From: Polyporus tsugae
Taxonomy: Eukaryota; Basidiomycota; Agaricomycetes; Polyporales; Polyporaceae
Direction of reading: 5' to 3'
Assembly: GCA_024305745.1 (NCBI GenBank)
Contig: JAHRBS010000012.1
Coordinates: 1,927,001 to 1,991,000 of the forward strand
DNA: 64,000 nucleotides
Shown here: piece after piece, positions 59,395 to 64,000 of the stretch
Layout of the letters: each line of letters opens with the position of its first letter
Position numbering within the stretch: position 1 is the first letter of the stretch
Program-made: the position numbers and the translations under genes
Notes under the pieces: generated by a model
Databases searched by the model: none
What the model was told of the DNA's origin: nothing
Seen by the model: only the letters and a program-made list of their open reading frames with translations

Positions 59395-61738
59395 ATGACC
59401 GTCTTCGAAATCATCGCCCTTGGAATCCTCCTCTACGCGCCCTTCATGCTGCTATGGAAGCTTAGGCAAATCTCGCGGTCTCCGCTCAATGCTATTCCTG
59501 GACCTCCTTCGACGTCTGTAATTAAAGGCACGTGCATCTTATTCGCCTTTTCCCGTCGTACTGATGACATGCCCTTGTAGGACATATCGGAGAGTTTTTC
59601 GGCCCGAACTCTGAAAAGTTTCGCAAAGACATCATGGAAAAGTATGGCAGAATTGTCAAATTGAGAGGTCTCTTCAACGTGAATCTTCTTTGTCCCCCGC
59701 GCCATGTATTTATTCACATGTTGTGGACTTGGACAAGGTACCTCAACTCTACGTGTTCGACCCCGCCGCGCTGCATACCATCCTCATCAAGGAGCACCAC
59801 ATATTTGAGGAGCCCGACACACACCTAGTGTGAGCGTTTCCATTCTTCGCTCTTTACGTATAACGAACTCACGGAGAATCTAGGGGGAACGGCCTCATGT
59901 TCGGACCGGGGTTAGTCGCAGTCACAGGTTAGCATTTCTATTCGAAAACATCGTCCGTATGGTTGTTTGAACGCTGTGAACCCTAATACTACATGCTTCA
60001 GGCGAGCGTCACAAGAGACAAAGGAAGCTACTCAACCCCGCGTTCTCTCCGGCACAGCTCCGCCAAACGCTGCCTACTATGTATCAAGTGACGTATCAAG
60101 TAGGTGACGAATGTTGCATATCATAATTGCACAGGCGTTTGACACACCTATCCTTAGCTTCGGGATGCCATTGCGTCACGTCTCGGAGACGGTTGGTCAG
60201 AGGTGGACATGTTAACCTGGATCAGCCGCGCATCTCTCGAGCTTATCGGCCAGGCTGGCCTCGGTTGCTCTCTTGACTCTCTAAAAGACGACAAAACCAG
60301 CGCATACGGTGAAGCGCTCAAATCTCTGATGTGAGCAATACTGTATCCTCCTCTGTATCGGCTCAACAAAAAAGCTGAAATCTGCGGATCAGCCCTGCTC
60401 TGGTCCCCGTTGCTCTGGGTCGCCGTTTATTGCCCCGACTGGTCAAGATCGGCTCGCCTCGATTCTGGAGACGCGTCGTGGAGCTCGTACCCTTCCAGTC
60501 GGTCCAGAAGCTCCGCGACATCATAGATATAATGGACAGAACTTCAAGGCGGATCGTCGCTGAAAGGAAAGAGGCGCTGCACTGCGGAGAAGACGCCATT
60601 ATGCAGCAGATTGGTGAGGGCAAGGATATCCTCGGCAGACTTCGTAAGCATCCACATTACCTTTACCTCGGCTTGGTTGACACGTTACACAGTCCGCGTC
60701 AACGAAGAGAGTTCAGAAGGGGAAACACTCTCGGATGAGGAGATTGTCGGACAGGTTTCGTGCGTCCCGACGTCTGTTAATATCTCCCGTCGTGTACTCA
60801 ACACAGCACAGAACAGAACCTTGGTATTTGCTGCTACGGATACCACCTCTAGCGCGGTTTCGCGGATGCTGCATCTTCTTGCACAGCACAAGGACGTGCA
60901 AGAGCGACTTCGCGAGGAGATAGTTGAAGCTCGTCGGGAGCACGGGGATCTCTCGTTCGACGACTTGTTCGAACTTCCGTATCTCGAGGCTGTCTGTCGC
61001 GAGACTTTGCGTCTGTACGTAAGGGCCATCCCCATTTGGAACGCATCTAATGTCATCACAGTTATGCGCCAGTGTCTTTTCTCTCCAAAACGTGGGCGAC
61101 TCTCAAGTCTCCGTATTAATTGACACTGATCCTAGTTCAGTGCCCGACAAGACACAGTACTTCCCTTGCAGACACCTCTCCGAGGTGTACGAGGAGAAGA
61201 CATACACGAGGTTCTAGTCCCGAAGGGTACCAACGTCATGGTCGGCATCGCAGCGGTGAACAGGGACAAGGCACTATGGGGAGAAGAAGCCCTTGAGTGG
61301 AAGCCGGACAGGTGGCTGTCTCCGCTTCCCGAGAGCGTAGCGCAAGCCCATATCCCTGGTGTCTACTCAAACATGTGAGCAAAACGCGCGGTCGTACATT
61401 GCGTGCATACCCTGACGTTTCATAGGATGACATTTCTTGGCGGAGGACGCGCTTGCATGTACGTTTTGTAGCCCATTGTTCGAAATTCAAGCATTGACAA
61501 CTTTACAGTGGATTCAAGTTCTCTCAATGCGAAATGAGTACGTCACGTTCTTGCCTGGACTGATTCACGAGCGGCGCTCATAGATGCTTCAGAGGTCCTC
61601 CTTTCGGTCCTCCTTGAATCATTTTCGTTCGAGCTCTCCGACACTCAGATCCAATGGAACATGCAAAGTGTGCAGTACCCGTATGCGGGACCTCGCGGGA
61701 AAGCTCGGATGCCTATGAAGGTGAAGAGGATATTCTGA
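59395..61738 (+). CDS. Cytochrome P450 (CYP5144-like)
   Basis: About twelve short exons from ATG 59395 encode an N-terminal membrane anchor (MTVFEIIALGILLYAPFMLL), a proline-rich hinge NAIPGPPST, and the P450 core. Landmarks are QLYVFDPAALHTILIKEHH, GLMFGPGLVAVTG, KRQRKLLNPAFSPAQLR, the I-helix LVFAATDTTSSAVSR, the K-helix CRETLRLYAPVSF with ExxR, NRDKALWGEEALEWKPDRW, and the haem loop TFLGGGRACIGFKFSQCEM (FxxGxRxCxG) across two tiny introns. The exon encoding YAPVSFLSK joins to TARQDTVLPLQTP using the acceptor TTCAG. The C-terminus is KARMPMKVKRIF. The AATDTT form of the oxygen-binding motif is normal for this group of basidiomycete P450s. It oxidises small hydrophobic compounds at the ER; the substrate is unknown. 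All key residues are intact. Confidence 0.92.
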
Positions 61739-62105
61739 GCGTCTAGGCCGGCGACTCGGACACGTAGTTACTGGCAGAGCTACTTAGTCAATTCGCTTGT
61801 ACCTTTTCATCTGTGCAATCCATTTAACACTCTGCATATCATAATGTCACCCAACGTCTTTTATCCGCATGATTCAGAGTACTTCCGGTTGCAAATACTT
61901 ACTGTTGCTGATATAACCGTCCAAGTTCGCCGCGTCCCAAAAATCCGACCGACTTGCTTGATTTGGATTGTGAGCGGCTACCACAAGTACAAACAAACAA
62001 GGCCAAAGAACGCGTCGGAGGAAGCGCCCGGCGCGTCGTGGCGTTGAGTCGTGCCCATGACGTGACACAACCCGCCTCCCCACCTCCCTTCATCCTTCTG
62101 TACAG
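61739..62105. other. Short intergenic region, P450 3' end to MCM10 promoter
   Basis: 367 nt without a gene. The left part is AT-rich 3' sequence of the P450. The right part, with acgcgt at about 62009-62014 (an MluI cell-cycle box), precedes the MCM10 ATG by about 90 nt. That would suit a gene expressed at G1/S, but the link is inferred. Confidence 0.5.
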
Positions 62106-64000
62106 ATGGACTCCGCCACCAGCAAGAAGGCGGCAGAGGAACAGAGGCAGGCCGAAATTCGTAGGCAAATCGCATCGCTTCAAGCCCAGCTGAACGACGG
62201 TGCCACATCCGAATCGGCAGCTGAGTTGCCCTCTCCAAACCGGAAGCGACCAAGCACAAGTATACTCGTCCCGGAGACCCCCTCGAGTACGTATTTCTGT
62301 GCTCTGTGTGTGCCCTTTGTCTTCCTCATACTAACTCAGTAGTCTGTAGAGAAGAAGAAAGTGGCCGAGCCACAGAAGAAGCATACACGCGTGGCTTCTT
62401 CGTCGACTCACACACGCGCCCCTGCCCCGTCCGCCCTATTACCGAAGGCGGGACCATCATTTCCTCTTCAGCGGCCGAATGCACCTACCGCACCTACACC
62501 TCCGTCTACGGTGCTCCAAAAGCTCGCTAAGGCGCATAACAAGAAGAGCGCTTCTTCGGAGCAGGATCCTGCAGCCACCCGTTCCACTGCGTTCTCTGCA
62601 CGACCTCCTGCACCAAATCAACCATCCTCCGAAGAGCTTGGAAGCAGAAGAGACGTTGACATGACTCTCATCGAGGATCTTACGCTTGGCCCAGCAGAAC
62701 ACAAGCCGCCTTTCGATGATCCCCACTTCGAGAAACTTGAGCCCAACTCCGGCATACGTATAGCGTAAGCAATCGCTACTTCTGCTCACCTTCAGTGTCT
62801 GATGCTGCTCTAGATCACGCATTCTGCCGCACGAGGACTTCCAGGACCACCTTCGCGGACGCTACTACCTGTCACCTTCCAAGCTCTATTCCGTCGTCCG
62901 CCTCCTCCCGAACAAACAAGGGTACGACGTCCCCGTCTGCGGCGACTGGCTCACCATCGCCGTCGTCGCCGAGCGCGGCAAGATGAAGTACACCCAAGCG
63001 CCAGTCGGGATCACACACGACGACAAGATCAAGGAGGGCGACCAGGACCGGATGGACGAGCTTCCTGCTCTCGACAACGTCTCTGCCCAATCTGGCCCGT
63101 CCCGCCCGCCCCCGTTCCAGAAGCGAAAGAAGCCGCAAGACGACGGGTTCAAGTCTGGCGGGAAGAAGTACGTGAACATGAAGCTGATCGACTTCGGGTG
63201 CCGGTCGCGCGGGGCGTCCGCGGACGGTGGCAAGGCGAAGATCCGCGGGGACGCGTTCCTGTCGCTGCTGCTGTTCGAGTCGGACACGTGCGACATCGTG
63301 ACGAAGGAGGACGGGACGAAGCAGAAGGTCTACAGGGGCGGGAGCAAGGGCGCGTTCGAGCGGATATCGAAGTTGAGGGAGGGCGCGGTCGTCGCGTTGC
63401 TGAATCCGCGGATCCTCAAGCCGTTCCAGGTGCCCCCTTAACTTCGTGCTGTAGCATTCGAGGCAGCTACTGATGGTGTTTTGTTGTCCAGCGTTCAGCG
63501 GACAAGCCACATCCGACAGAGAACATATTGGCCCTCACGCCAGAGTCGGATGCTTCGATCGCCGTCATCGGCTACGCACAGGACCTGGGGATGTGCGTGG
63601 CGACGAAGCGCGACGGGTCGCGATGCAACTCGTGGTGCGACAAGCGCGTCAGCGAGGTGTGTGACTACCACGTCCAGCACGCGATCGAGCGTCGGCGGGC
63701 GGCGAGACCCGAGTTTGCCGTGGGGTGAGTCATCTTGCAGTCTCTGTGCCTTTGGCCCGTCTTGACACGCCGCTCCTGCAGCACGAGCGGAATGTCGGGC
63801 ACGGCAGCGAAGGCGAAGAAGAAGGACTACGACGCGGCTAGGCAGTGGGGCCTAAAGCCTGAAGGGCAAGCCTCCGGCTCGACGTACATCGTCTCTGGGC
63901 ACATTGTCTCTGGCTCGGACTCCCGATCTATGTTCATCGGAGAGAACGTTGGGCGGGAGGCGCAGGCGAAGGCGGCACGGAAGGTCGCGTCAGTTGATGC
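62106..64000 (+). CDS. MCM10: MCM10 replication initiation factor, 3' end off window
   Basis: The first exon (ATG 62106) gives MDSATSKKAAEEQRQAEIRR, a helical N-terminus. It splices to a Lys/Ser/Pro-rich linker and then the conserved OB-fold and zinc region. Landmarks are SRILPHEDFQDHLRGRYYLS, VRLLPNKQGYDVPVCGDWLT, KKYVNMKLIDFGCRS, AFLSLLLFESDTCDIV and REGAVVALLNPRILKPFQ. The CCCH zinc finger follows: GMCVATKRDGSRCNSWCDKR, then VSEVCDYHVQ. After AARPEFAVG an intron leads to TSGMSGTAAKAKKKDYDAAR, and the frame stays open to the window edge. MCM10 binds single- and double-stranded DNA, the MCM helicase and polymerase alpha, and is needed to activate origins. The C-terminal region is missing only because the window ends. 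Confidence 0.93.

Overview
This window looks like nuclear DNA from a basidiomycete fungus, most likely a wood- or litter-associated agaricomycete and possibly a polypore. The genes are broken by many short GT-AG introns (mostly about 50-70 nt), coding sequence is GC-rich, and several families are typical of Agaricomycetes: a Grifola-type peptidyl-Lys metalloendopeptidase (M35), a CYP5144-like P450, a DUF7137 membrane protein and a bestrophin-like UPF0187 channel. The taxonomic call is inference. I assembled 18 genes by joining exons by eye. Coordinates run from start codon to stop codon and include introns. UTRs are not called.

Layout. 1-1347 (-): 3'-truncated gene for a disordered protein. 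2334-4473 (-): bestrophin-like anion channel. 5969-7592 (-): glutathione S-transferase with a predicted 4-nt microexon. 10432-11168 (-): FKBP12. 15100-17757 (+): fimbrin. 22397-24526 (-): amidase-signature hydrolase. 26183-26825 (-): DUF7137-like membrane protein. 27835-29256 (+): Ser/Pro-rich disordered protein. 30664-35333 (-): insulin-degrading-enzyme-like M16 protease. 37148-39531 (+): C2H2 zinc-finger protein. 40748-42385 (+): secreted M35 protease. 43241-44015 (-): Asn/Ser/Tyr/Gly repeat protein. 45063-46871 (-): S10 serine carboxypeptidase. 47414-50909 (-): GH95 alpha-fucosidase. 52217-53279 (+): MARVEL-like four-helix membrane protein. 56018-57591 (+): zinc-finger protein. 59395-61738 (+): cytochrome P450. 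62106-64000 (+): MCM10, cut by the right edge.

How the genes relate. I see no operon-like unit or classical secondary-metabolite cluster. About 20 kb (30.6-50.9 kb) holds three peptidases of different classes (M16, M35, S10) and a GH95 fucosidase. The last three carry signal peptides and could serve extracellular or vacuolar nutrient scavenging, but joint regulation is not shown. GST and P450 are general detoxification genes. FKBP12, fimbrin and MCM10 are housekeeping genes.

Several spacers are long and gene-poor (7.6-10.4, 11.2-15.1, 17.8-22.4, 53.3-56.0 and 57.6-59.4 kb). They hold short open frames that I cannot assign. The most notable observations are the GST microexon, the altered third zinc ligand in the M35 protease, a 95-bp MITE-like inverted-repeat element at 44.6 kb, an 18-bp CRE/MluI-box palindrome at 39.9 kb, and the prion-like repeat protein at 43-44 kb. 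I found no complete transposon, CRISPR array, rRNA or convincing tRNA.
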